Source: an uncultured Oscillospiraceae bacterium (GTDB taxonomy: Bacteria > Bacillota > Clostridia > Oscillospirales > Oscillospiraceae). Taken from it: DNA of 64,000 bases. The stretch is taken from NCBI GenBank assembly GCA_947626315.1, contig CANQRQ010000008.1, forward strand, positions 28,771 through 92,770, written 5' to 3'. Positions 42,475 through 50,540 of this stretch are shown in pieces. Position 1 is the first letter of the stretch. Each line of letters starts with the position of its first letter. The notes beneath the pieces were generated by a model. That model was not told the origin of the DNA. It made no database searches and saw only the letters and a list, made by a program, of their open reading frames with translations. Position numbers and translations under genes: made by a program.

Positions 42475-44455
42475 TCACAGAGAGCCTTCCGATTCAAGAC
42501 GGGAATCGGGCGATTCCGCTGCCGGCGGCTCCTTCCCGAGCCGGGCGGCTGTGAGGCAGAGGAAGAGCGGGAAAACCGCCATCATCGGCAGAAAATACCG
42601 GAGGCAGTTGTTCACGGGAGAGGCGCAGCAGCCGAAGGCGTTGAGGACAAGGGGCAGCAGATACAGCGCCAGGGCCCTCTTCTTTTTGAACACAGCGGCC
42701 AGGGTAAAGAGCACATAGGCCCAGGTATACAGCGCGAAAGAGTGCAGCAGGCCCAACAGAGGCAGATGCTGAAACAGCTCTCCATAAGCCACAAGAAGAC
42801 TGCGGAGAGCGGAGGGCAGGCCGGGCAGCCAGTGAATATCAAAGAAATCAAAATGCAGATCCGTCAAGTCCGTATAGGAACCGACCATTGCGTGCTCCAG
42901 AAAGACGATCGGAACGCCGGAGTCCGGAATAAAGGCGTAATAACCGTAGGACTGCTGGACCAGCGCCTCCAGATAGGTCTGCGGATACTCCGCGAACATC
43001 TGCAGCCAGACTTTTTTGTACTCCTTCAAGAGCGCCTTCTCTTCACTGCTGCCGAAGAGAAGATACTCCGCCTTGACGGGATCGGAATAGCGGGGGACGT
43101 ATTTCTCCCCGATGACGTCATAGGGCAGGACGGAATTGATGACCTGGCGCTCATAGGGCGTGATCTCGTCCCCATGCTCCCGCACGCAGCGGGCGGTTGC
43201 CTGGAAGGGGAGGGAGAGAGATTCCTTCGAGTCCGCTCCCGGAATGCCCAGGAGCTTTACCAGCCCCAGGTTGACGGCAAAATAGCAGCCCAGGGAGAGA
43301 CAAGTCCCAAGAAGCAGGAAGCGGCGGAGGGACCGGTCTTTGCGTTTGATCAGCAGGGCGGCAGCCAGCAGCGGGAAGACAATATACTTTCCGTTGTGCC
43401 GGGTCAAAAGGGTGAGAACCGCCGTGAGAACAAGAAAAACGCGTTTTGTCCGGGCTCCTGAAGAGACCGGAGCGAGCCAGAGCTGTTCTGTCAGCAGCGC
43501 GGCGAACCAGGAAAACAGGCCGGTATAGAGGATGTCTTTGACCCCAAATTGAGCGGCATAACCCCAGACGGGAACAAAACAGTAGAAGGCCAGAAGAAGC
43601 ATCGGAATCGCCGGCCGGTCCCCGGCCAGCTTCCCGGCCAGCAGCACTATATACGCGTAAGCTCCGGCGCAGACAAAGGTCTGGAAAAGGATATACAGAA
43701 AAGCGCCAAAGTTCCAGCCGCCCAGCGCATGGCCAAGCCGGGTGAAAAAGCCTATGAAAAAGGTGGAGAGCAAGGGATGGTTGTTGAGCAGCCTGCTCAT
43801 GGAGCAGGCCATGTTCAACTGGTAGAGCATATCATAGTTAACGGTTCCGGGGTAGAAAGCGATCAGGAAGGGCGACCAGCACAGGAGCATGGCCAGAAAA
43901 GAACAGGCGAACCGGCGCCGGACGAAAAAGGCGGCTGCCCGGCCGGATAAGGGCTTGGATTCTCGCAGAGGGTGCGAAATATATATATATATATCTGAGA
44001 AGTTTAAAAAAGGCGAGCGCGGCGAGGATAAAGAGCGCGGCCCAGCCCAGCACGCAGAGCAGAAAGACAAGAACCTGATAGGGATTGGCAAATATGAAAT
44101 CCAGGCTGTCACTGCGCACAACGCAAAGGGCCATGACGTTCAGCGCGCCGAAGAGCAGGCCGGTGAAGACGAGGAGAAGCAGAGGAAACGGGCGCGGCCG
44201 GTTCTGCCGGGTCTCCAGGAGGACCCGGCCATAAAACAGACCCAGAACAAGAGCGATGACTGCCCACCAGAGCGCGTGGGCGTCAAAGCTCTGCAGCAGC
44301 ATCCCCAGATAGAGAAGCGGCGTAAAGGAGCTGCTGACGGTTATCTCCGCCACAGCCGGATCGGCCGCCTCATAAGTGCAACAGAAGGCCATAGCAGTCA
44401 AAATGGCCAGAAGAAAGCCCAGAAGCTTATAAACCTTGTCCCGCATCCAATTCAC
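42475..44455 (-). CDS. DUF6020-like polytopic membrane protein, frame broken at an (AT)8 tract
   Basis: Two overlapping frames make one protein of about 660 residues. The N-terminal part (44455 or ATG 44446 down to about 43995) has several membrane helices, ending VLVFLLCVLGWAALFILAALAFFKLL. The C-terminal part (about 43980 down to 42475) has FYPGTVNYDMLYQLNM, NNHPLLSTFFIGFF and many more helices. It resembles the DUF6020 family of surface-glycan-associated membrane proteins. The change of frame falls at 43979-43994, an (AT)8 run. As sequenced, translation stops at 43838 after 205 residues. Nine (or six) AT units would restore one frame. Phase variation is the preferred explanation; a sequencing error or decay is possible. 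Confidence 0.75.
43979..43994. repeat. (AT)8 dinucleotide tract inside a coding region
   Basis: Eight uninterrupted AT units within an otherwise GC-rich gene, exactly where the reading frame changes. An A6 run (44006-44011) lies 11 bp away and is a second possible slippage site. Confidence 0.85.
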
Positions 44456-44610
44456 CCGACTGACTATTTGTAGTTCCCGCGCTCCGCGGCCCGGTTTGTA
44501 AATATATTAATACAGGCGCGGGAAAAAAGCAAGACGGCAGGGCCGAAAGGGGAAAAGCCGATAATTAATAATTTAACTATGAACAAAACCTAAAATCCGG
44601 TTGAAATCTC

Positions 44611-44639
44611 TTGAAACGGGCGATCATGTGAACTATAAT
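44611..44639 (+). promoter_or_regulatory. Promoter of plsY
   Basis: TTGAAA (44611-44616), a 17-bp spacer, perfect TATAAT (44634-44639), 69 nt before the plsY ATG. Confidence 0.7.
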
Positions 44640-44708
44640 GTACTTGTTTTAAAAAACTGTTGCGTTTGGGTCTGCGGGCGGCCGGTTCCGCCTCTGTTGG
44701 TGCATAAA

Positions 44709-45350
44709 ATGGAAGCTTTAAAATATTTGCTGGTTGTGGTAGGCGGTTATCTGCTGGGTTCGCTCAGCACCGCCATTTTTATGTCCCGGTCCCTCCTGGG
44801 CGGGGACGTGCGCAAAAAGGGCAGCGGCAACGCGGGGGCTACCAATATGGCCCGGGTGTACGGCTTCAAGGCCGGTCTGCTGACCCTGGCCGGGGACGTG
44901 CTCAAGGCCGCGGCGGCCATGCTGATCGGCTGGCTGCTGCTGGGGGACCGGGGCATCGCCGCGGGCGGGATCGCCGTGCTGCTGGGGCACTGCTTCCCGG
45001 TTTTCCACCATTTCCACGGGGGCAAGGGCGTGTCCATCGGGGCGGCCATCGGCCTGGCGGTGGACTGGCGGGTGTTCCTGGCCATCGTCTGCGCCTTCTT
45101 CGTGGGCGCGCTGCTGACGAAAAAGGTCTCCGTGGGCTCCATCAGCGCGGCGGTGATGATCACCGTGGCGGCGCTGGTGGTGGGCGTCAGCACTCCGAAG
45201 CTGGTGCTCTGCGTCTGCGGGATGTGCCTGGTGGTGTTCCAGCACCGGGAGAATATCCGGCGGTTGATCAAGGGCACGGAGCCGGACTTCAAGGCGGCCA
45301 AAAACCTGCCGCCCCTGGGCAAGAAAAAGAAAGACAGCGCGGAGAGCTGA
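44709..45350 (+). CDS. plsY: Glycerol-3-phosphate acyltransferase PlsY (canonical copy)
   Basis: A 213-residue polytopic membrane enzyme that makes lysophosphatidic acid from acyl-phosphate and glycerol-3-phosphate, the first step of phospholipid synthesis. All motifs are present: GSLSTAIFMSR, KGSGNAGATNMARVYG, and GHCFPVFHHFHGGKGVSIG. The ATG at 44709 fits the family start, though no good ribosome binding site precedes it. A charged tail ends KKKKDSAES. The degenerate paralogue at 29886-30533 makes this the likely functional copy. Confidence 0.93.
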   Translation: MEALKYLLVVVGGYLLGSLSTAIFMSRSLLGGDVRKKGSGNAGATNMARVYGFKAGLLTLAGDVLKAAAAMLIGWLLLGDRGIAAGGIAVLLGHCFPVFHHFHGGKGVSIGAAIGLAVDWRVFLAIVCAFFVGALLTKKVSVGSISAAVMITVAALVVGVSTPKLVLCVCGMCLVVFQHRENIRRLIKGTEPDFKAAKNLPPLGKKKKDSAES

Positions 45351-45392
45351 AGTTTCGCCGGCGGCATGAAAGCCACCGGCGAAACTTTTGCA
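45351..45392 (+). terminator. Terminator after plsY
   Basis: AGTTTCGCCGG pairs with CCGGCGAAACT across a 14-nt loop, followed by TTTGC. It starts right at the stop codon. Confidence 0.75.
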
Positions 45393-45417
45393 TACCGCAG
45401 CAAAAGTTTTGTAGGCC

Positions 45418-45446
45418 TTGCAAAAACAGGGCGCAGATGATATAGT
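45418..45446 (+). promoter_or_regulatory. Promoter of pepV
   Basis: TTGCAA (45418-45423), a 17-bp spacer, TATAGT (45441-45446), about 57 nt before the ATG. Confidence 0.65.
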
Positions 45447-45502
45447 GACAAATACGGCAAATATAATCAGTATGAACCGATCAAAAGTGAGGGTGCGAAT
45501 TT

Positions 45503-46906
45503 ATGAAGGACGCAATGCGCGCAGAGATCCGGGCGTTTATAGAGGCCAATCAGGACCGGCTTTTCCGGGACATTGCCCGCCTGGTGGAGATCGACAGCGT
45601 GGAGGCCGCCCCGGCCCCCGGCGCTCCCTACGGGGAGAAGTCGAAGCAGGCCCTGGCCCTGGGGCTGGAGATCGCCCGGGAGCTGGGCCTGGAGACGGTC
45701 AACTGCGAGGACCGGATCGGCTACGCCGCGGTGGGGGATCCGGCGGGGGAGAAGTACCTGGCCACCATCACCCATGTGGACGTGGTGCCGGCGGGGACCG
45801 GCTGGAAGGCGGACCCCTTTAAAATGCGGGAGAAAGACGGCTGGATCATCGGCCGGGGCGTTCTGGACGACAAGGGCCCCAGCGTCCTCTGCCTCTACGC
45901 GCTGAAATACCTGAAGGAGAGCGGCCTTCCGCTCCGCTATCCCGTCCGCGCCCTGCTGGGCGCCAATGAGGAGACGGGCATGGCCGACGTGGAATACTAT
46001 CTGGCCAACTACCCCGCGCCCCTCTTCTGCTTCAGCCCCGACGCCAATTTCCCCCTCTGCAACGGGGAGAAGGGCATCTACCACGGGCGGATGATCTCCC
46101 GGCTGCCCCTGGGGAGGATCGCGGATATCCGGGGCGGCGTGGCGGCCAACGCGGTGCCCGGCCTGGCGGAGGCCTGGGTCCGGGCGGAGCAGGCCCCCGC
46201 CCCGGCGGCGGATGTGGAGGTCCGGGAGGAAAAGGGCCTCTGGCATCTTACCGCCCACGGCGTAGGCGGCCACGCCTCCCAGCCGGAGGGCACCAAAAAC
46301 GCCATCGGCGTGCTGGTCAATTACCTGCTGGACCGGGGCCTGGCGGATGAAAACGAGGCGCGCTTCCTGCGCCTGGTGTCCCTGCTGAATGAGGACAGCG
46401 CCGGGGAGGCCGTCGGCGCCGCCGCCACGGTGGACCCGGAACAGAACCGGGGCCGCTTCGGACCTTTGACCCTGGTGGGGGGCGTCATCGGCGTGGAGAA
46501 CGGGCGGATGTTCCAGACCCTGGACAGCCGCTATCCCACCGGCACCAGCGGCGCAAAGATCGCCGCCGCCGTGCAGGATGCGGCCGGGGACGCGGCGGAG
46601 GTCACCGTGGACCATGACACGGAGCCCTTCTACATCTCCGCGGACAGCCCCGCCGTGCAGGCCTGCCTGGAGGCCTACCGCCTGGTGACCGGCGAGGCGG
46701 CGGAGCCCTACACCATCGGCGGCGGCACCTACGCCCGCCATTTCCCCAACGCCGTGTCCTTCGGGCCGGAGCACCCGGAGCGGCCCCAGGCCGCCTTTGC
46801 CGGGCCGATCCACGGGGCGGAGGAGGCCGCCTGCAAGGCCTGGTTCCTGGAGGCGCTGGAGATCTATATCCTGGCGCTGGCGGCGCTGGAACAGCTGGAC
46901 CTGTGA
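45503..46906 (+). CDS. pepV: M20 dipeptidase PepV
   Basis: A 467-residue zinc dipeptidase that cleaves a range of dipeptides in the cytosol. Metal-site motifs are THVDVVPAGTGW, GRGVLDDKGP, GANEETGMADV and FSPDANFPLCNGEKG, the last characteristic of PepV/Sapep. The C-terminal metal His lies in GPIHGAEE. Length fits. GAGGGTG precedes the ATG. With pepT at 15009 it gives the organism two M20 peptidases for peptide nutrition. Confidence 0.95.
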   Translation: MKDAMRAEIRAFIEANQDRLFRDIARLVEIDSVEAAPAPGAPYGEKSKQALALGLEIARELGLETVNCEDRIGYAAVGDPAGEKYLATITHVDVVPAGTGWKADPFKMREKDGWIIGRGVLDDKGPSVLCLYALKYLKESGLPLRYPVRALLGANEETGMADVEYYLANYPAPLFCFSPDANFPLCNGEKGIYHGRMISRLPLGRIADIRGGVAANAVPGLAEAWVRAEQAPAPAADVEVREEKGLWHLTAHGVGGHASQPEGTKNAIGVLVNYLLDRGLADENEARFLRLVSLLNEDSAGEAVGAAATVDPEQNRGRFGPLTLVGGVIGVENGRMFQTLDSRYPTGTSGAKIAAAVQDAAGDAAEVTVDHDTEPFYISADSPAVQACLEAYRLVTGEAAEPYTIGGGTYARHFPNAVSFGPEHPERPQAAFAGPIHGAEEAACKAWFLEALEIYILALAALEQLDL

Positions 46907-46947
46907 GGGGTTTACACTTTTTTAACCTTTACGGGACCGCCGGCGCG

Positions 46948-46953
46948 GTATAA
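46948..46953 (+). promoter_or_regulatory. -10 element of the RR-HK-htrA operon
   Basis: A perfect TATAAT about 80 nt before the regulator start. The best -35 candidates (CTTTAC or TTTACG) are 15-16 bp away and poor, so activation by the encoded regulator is plausible. Confidence 0.5.
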
Positions 46954-47032
46954 TTGATGCAAAAGGCAGGCGCGCGCTTCTCTGCCGCCGAGAGGGGGAA
47001 GCGCGCGGACTGGGTACAAAGGAGCGATAGAA

Positions 47033-47716
47033 ATGAGCAAACGCGCCCTGATCGTGGAAGACGACGAGAATATAGCCGAGCTTTTGCGCCTGTATCTGGG
47101 CAAGGACGGTTTTGAGGTGATGATCTCCTCCGACGGGGGCAAGGCGGAGTCCATATTCGACCTGTTTTCGCCGGATGTGGTGCTGCTGGATATCATGCTG
47201 CCGGTAAAGGACGGCTGGCAGATCTGCCGGGATATCCGGAAAAAATCTTCCGTTCCGATTATTATGTTAACTGCGAAAGGGGAGACCAACGACAAGGTCA
47301 GCGGCCTGGAGATGGGGGCGGACGACTATGTGACGAAGCCCTTTGACGTCAAGGAGCTGCTGGCCCGGATCCACGCCGTCATGCGCCGCACGGACGCGGA
47401 CGCGCCGGTGGATAAGAAGCTCAGCTTCGACAAGCTGGTGATCAATCTGGACTCCTATGAGCTGGTGGTGGACGGGAAAAAGGTGGATACGCCGCCCAAG
47501 GAGATGGAGCTGCTGTACCATCTGGCCTCCGCTCCCAACCGGGTGTTCACCCGCAACCAGCTGCTGGACGAGGTCTGGGGCTTCGATTACTTTGGGGATT
47601 CCCGCACCGTGGATGTGCACGTGAAGCGCCTGCGGGAAAAGCTGGAGGGCGTCTCCGACAAGTGGAGCCTGAAAACCGTCTGGGGCGTGGGCTATAAGTT
47701 CGAGGTGTTGGAATAA
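47033..47716 (+). CDS. OmpR-type response regulator (envelope-stress unit)
   Basis: 227 residues. The receiver begins MSKRALIVEDDENIAELLRLYL, with phosphoacceptor in LLDIMLPVKDG and Lys in DDYVTKPFDV. The winged helix includes FTRNQLLDEVWGFDYFGDSRTVDVHVKRLREKLE. CAAAGGAGCGATAG precedes the ATG. The kinase follows 6 nt later and an HtrA protease after that, an arrangement like CssRS-HtrA in Bacillus. Confidence 0.95.
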   Translation: MSKRALIVEDDENIAELLRLYLGKDGFEVMISSDGGKAESIFDLFSPDVVLLDIMLPVKDGWQICRDIRKKSSVPIIMLTAKGETNDKVSGLEMGADDYVTKPFDVKELLARIHAVMRRTDADAPVDKKLSFDKLVINLDSYELVVDGKKVDTPPKEMELLYHLASAPNRVFTRNQLLDEVWGFDYFGDSRTVDVHVKRLREKLEGVSDKWSLKTVWGVGYKFEVLE

Positions 47717-47722
47717 GCAGCG

Positions 47723-49150
47723 ATGAAAAGCATCTATCTGAGGAACTTTGTGGCCACGGCCACAATGGTCTCCATCTGCTTTCTCATCATCGCCTTTGCC
47801 TTTGTGGGCATCGGGCGGAGCATCGTGATCAGCGACTCCCGGGAGAACATGGTCAACAGCGCCCAGGAGGTGGCCCGTACCGCCTCCGCCATCGCCCAGA
47901 CGGATTCCCTCACCAGCTGGGTGCTGGGCATGTCCCTCAGCGCCATCGCCAATTCCACCGGGAACCATATGTTTATCACCGATCCCCAGGGGCAGATCAT
48001 CTCCTGCTCGGACCGGGCGCCGATCTGCGCCCACATGGGGCGGACCGTGCCGGCGGCCGTGCTGGCCCAGCTGGAGCAGAGCGGCAGCTACAACCAGATC
48101 GGCGAGCTGGACGGCGTCTATGAGGACACCCGCTTCGTGGTGGCCAAGGCCATCAACTCCGCCGGCAGCGGGGAGCTGCTGGGCTACGTGTTCGTGACCA
48201 ACGCCATGGACAACGTGATGTCCACCTGGTCCGCGTTCATGACCATCGCGGCGATCGTCTCCATCATCGTGTTCTGCGCGGCGATGCTGGTGTCCCTGGT
48301 GTACTCCAAGCGCATGGCCCGGCCGCTGGACGATATGGCCGCCGCCTCCCGGAAGTTTGCCCGGGGGGATTTCTCCGTGCGGGTCCGCCAGGAGGATGAC
48401 CCGGACGACGAGATGGGGGCGCTGATCGACTCCTTCAACAAGATGGCCGACTCCCTGGAGCAGGCGGAGAACCGCCGGAGCGAGCTGATCGCCAACATTT
48501 CCCACGAGCTGCGCACGCCGATGACCACCATTGCCGGCTTTACGGACGGCATTCTGGACGGGACCATCCCCCCGGAGGACCAGGAGAAGTACCTGCGCTC
48601 CATCCGGGACGAGACCCGGCGGCTCTCCCGCCTGGTGCGGGATATGCTGGGGGTCTCCCAGGCCCGGGCCTCCGCCGCCGACCCCAGCCGCCGCACGGTT
48701 TTCGACCTGACGGAGCTGATGCTGCAGACGCTGCTGAGCTTTGAGAGCCGGGCCAGCAAAAAGAACCTGGATGTGGACCCGCAGCTGCCGGAAAACCATC
48801 TGATGGTGCTGGCGGATAAGGACGCGATCACCCAGGTGATCTACAATCTGCTGGATAACGCGGTGAAATTCGCCAGCCCCGGCAGCTGCCTGATCCTGCG
48901 GCTGTACAAGGACAACGGCAAGGCCTACGTCTCCGTCAAGGACTTCGGGGAGACCATTCCCCCGGACGATCTGCCTTTTATCTTTGACCGTTTCCACAAG
49001 TCCGACCGCTCCCGCAGCCTGGATAAGGACGGGGTGGGGCTGGGCCTGTATCTGGTGAAATCCATCATCAACAGCCACGATGAAGATATTGCCGTCCGCA
49101 GCGAAGACGGCTGGACGGAATTTGTGTTTACGCTGACGCTGGCCGAATAG
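47723..49150 (+). CDS. Sensor histidine kinase with extracellular domain
   Basis: 475 residues. A membrane helix (about 8-32), an extracellular PAS/Cache-like sensor of some 130 residues (including TDPQGQIISCSDRAPIC), and a second membrane helix (about 170-195) come first. Then follow HAMP, the H-box ANISHELRTPMTTIAG (His261) and the ATPase domain (NLLDNAVKFA, GVGLGLYLVKSI). The sensor probably detects envelope stress, inferred from the htrA gene 40 nt downstream. Confidence 0.93.
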   Translation: MKSIYLRNFVATATMVSICFLIIAFAFVGIGRSIVISDSRENMVNSAQEVARTASAIAQTDSLTSWVLGMSLSAIANSTGNHMFITDPQGQIISCSDRAPICAHMGRTVPAAVLAQLEQSGSYNQIGELDGVYEDTRFVVAKAINSAGSGELLGYVFVTNAMDNVMSTWSAFMTIAAIVSIIVFCAAMLVSLVYSKRMARPLDDMAAASRKFARGDFSVRVRQEDDPDDEMGALIDSFNKMADSLEQAENRRSELIANISHELRTPMTTIAGFTDGILDGTIPPEDQEKYLRSIRDETRRLSRLVRDMLGVSQARASAADPSRRTVFDLTELMLQTLLSFESRASKKNLDVDPQLPENHLMVLADKDAITQVIYNLLDNAVKFASPGSCLILRLYKDNGKAYVSVKDFGETIPPDDLPFIFDRFHKSDRSRSLDKDGVGLGLYLVKSIINSHDEDIAVRSEDGWTEFVFTLTLAE

Positions 49151-49190
49151 GCGCCCGGAAGCAGGGCAGCAGGGTAGACGGAGGTTGGAT

Positions 49191-50498
49191 ATGAGCAAGA
49201 ACGACAATTGGTATATCACAGACAACTGGTATGAGCCCCAGGAGCCGGTGGCCGCCGTGGCCGCCATGATCGCCGCGGACGCCACCGGGAGAAAGCGCCG
49301 CCGTTCCACCCGGCTGAAGCCCCTGTACATCGCCGGGGGCATTTTGCTGCTGGTGCTGCTGATCGTGGGCAGCTCCCTGCTCTTTGCCGGGCCCGACCGG
49401 GAGAGCGAGAGCTTTTTCAGCTCCGACGGGGACTACAATCAGGAGATGCCCCGGGACTGGCGGCAGTTTTTTGAGAACTACTACCAGAGCGCGGACACGG
49501 TCTCTCCCGCCCAGGTGGATATCCCCCGGGCGGCGACCCCCATTGATTACAGCCTCCGCCTGATGCCGCAGACGGGGCCGGAGCTGAGCCTGCAGGAGAT
49601 TTACGCCAGCTGCGCCTCCTCCATCGTGGCTATTTCCGGGTATATCGACGGCATGTCCGGCTACAACTGGGGCACCGGGGTGATCCTCTCGGAGGACGGC
49701 CTGATCCTCACCAACACCCATGTGATCGACGGCTGCGACAGCGCCACGGTCACCCTGTACGACGACAGCGTGTATGAGGCCCGGCTGGTGGGGGCGGACG
49801 CCATCAGCGACGTGGCGGTGCTGAAGATCGACGGAGAAAACCTGCCCGCCGCCGTGTTCGGGGAGAGCGGGGCCCTCTCTGTGGGGGACCGGGTGGCCGC
49901 CATCGGGAACCCGCTGGGGGAGGAGTTTCGCAGCACCCTGACCGACGGAATCATCTCCGCCATCGAGCGGGGCGTGAACTATGAGGGCCGCAGCATGACC
50001 CTGCTGCAGACCAACACCGCCCTGAACGAGGGCAACTCCGGCGGGGCGCTCTTCAACATGTACGGCCAGGTGATCGGCGTGACAAACATGAAGATGATGT
50101 CCTCCTACTCCAGCATCGAGGGCATCGGCTTCGCCATCCCCTCGGCCACGGTGCAGGAGGTGGTGGACGCCCTGGTGAGCAGCGGCGAGGTGCGGGGCCG
50201 GCCCTCCATCGGCATCACCGTTGGGGCCATTCCGGCCAACGCCTCCGCCTACTATGAGCTGCCGGAGGGGCTGTATGTCTCCGCGGTCACCGAGGGCTCC
50301 GACGCCCAGGCCAAGGGCGTGCGGCCCGGGGATATCATCACCGCCGTCAACGGGACCCCCGTGAGCACCACGGACCAGGTCAACGACATCAAGAACAGCC
50401 TCCAGGTGGGGGACAGCATGCGCTTCTCCATCTGGCGGGACGGGCAGGAGCTGGAGATCCAGGTGACCCTGATGGACACCAACGACGTGTATAAATAA
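49191..50498 (+). CDS. htrA: HtrA/DegP-type membrane-anchored serine protease
   Basis: A 435-residue surface protease. A cytosolic N-terminus and one membrane helix (about 42-64) precede a trypsin-like domain with catalytic triad His177 (TNTHVIDG), Asp207 (SDVAVLKID) and Ser283 (GNSGGALF). A single PDZ domain follows (GLYVSAVTEGSDAQAKGVRPGDIITAVNG). It degrades misfolded exported proteins. The ATG at 49191 sits 6 nt after GGAGG. It is last in the RR-HK-htrA operon, so control by that pair is likely. Confidence 0.95.
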   Translation: MSKNDNWYITDNWYEPQEPVAAVAAMIAADATGRKRRRSTRLKPLYIAGGILLLVLLIVGSSLLFAGPDRESESFFSSDGDYNQEMPRDWRQFFENYYQSADTVSPAQVDIPRAATPIDYSLRLMPQTGPELSLQEIYASCASSIVAISGYIDGMSGYNWGTGVILSEDGLILTNTHVIDGCDSATVTLYDDSVYEARLVGADAISDVAVLKIDGENLPAAVFGESGALSVGDRVAAIGNPLGEEFRSTLTDGIISAIERGVNYEGRSMTLLQTNTALNEGNSGGALFNMYGQVIGVTNMKMMSSYSSIEGIGFAIPSATVQEVVDALVSSGEVRGRPSIGITVGAIPANASAYYELPEGLYVSAVTEGSDAQAKGVRPGDIITAVNGTPVSTTDQVNDIKNSLQVGDSMRFSIWRDGQELEIQVTLMDTNDVYK

Positions 50499-50509
50499 GA
50501 GAGAATATA

Positions 50510-50539
50510 AAAACGGGAGAGGAAAGCCTCTCCCGTTTT
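50510..50539. terminator. Bidirectional terminator between htrA and lipoprotein genes
   Basis: AAAACGGGAGAGG pairs with CCTCTCCCGTTTT, a perfect 13-bp stem with a 4-nt loop (AAAG). A-tract and T-tract flanks suit use from both sides. Confidence 0.9.
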
Positions 50540-50540
50540 G

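Noticed and set aside
44001..44015. Programmed ribosomal frameshift at the T6A3C run near the (AT)8 tract
   Set aside because: The shift needed is +1 (or -2), while the T/A run would suit -1 slippage and is not in the right phase; dinucleotide slippage explains the frame change more simply.
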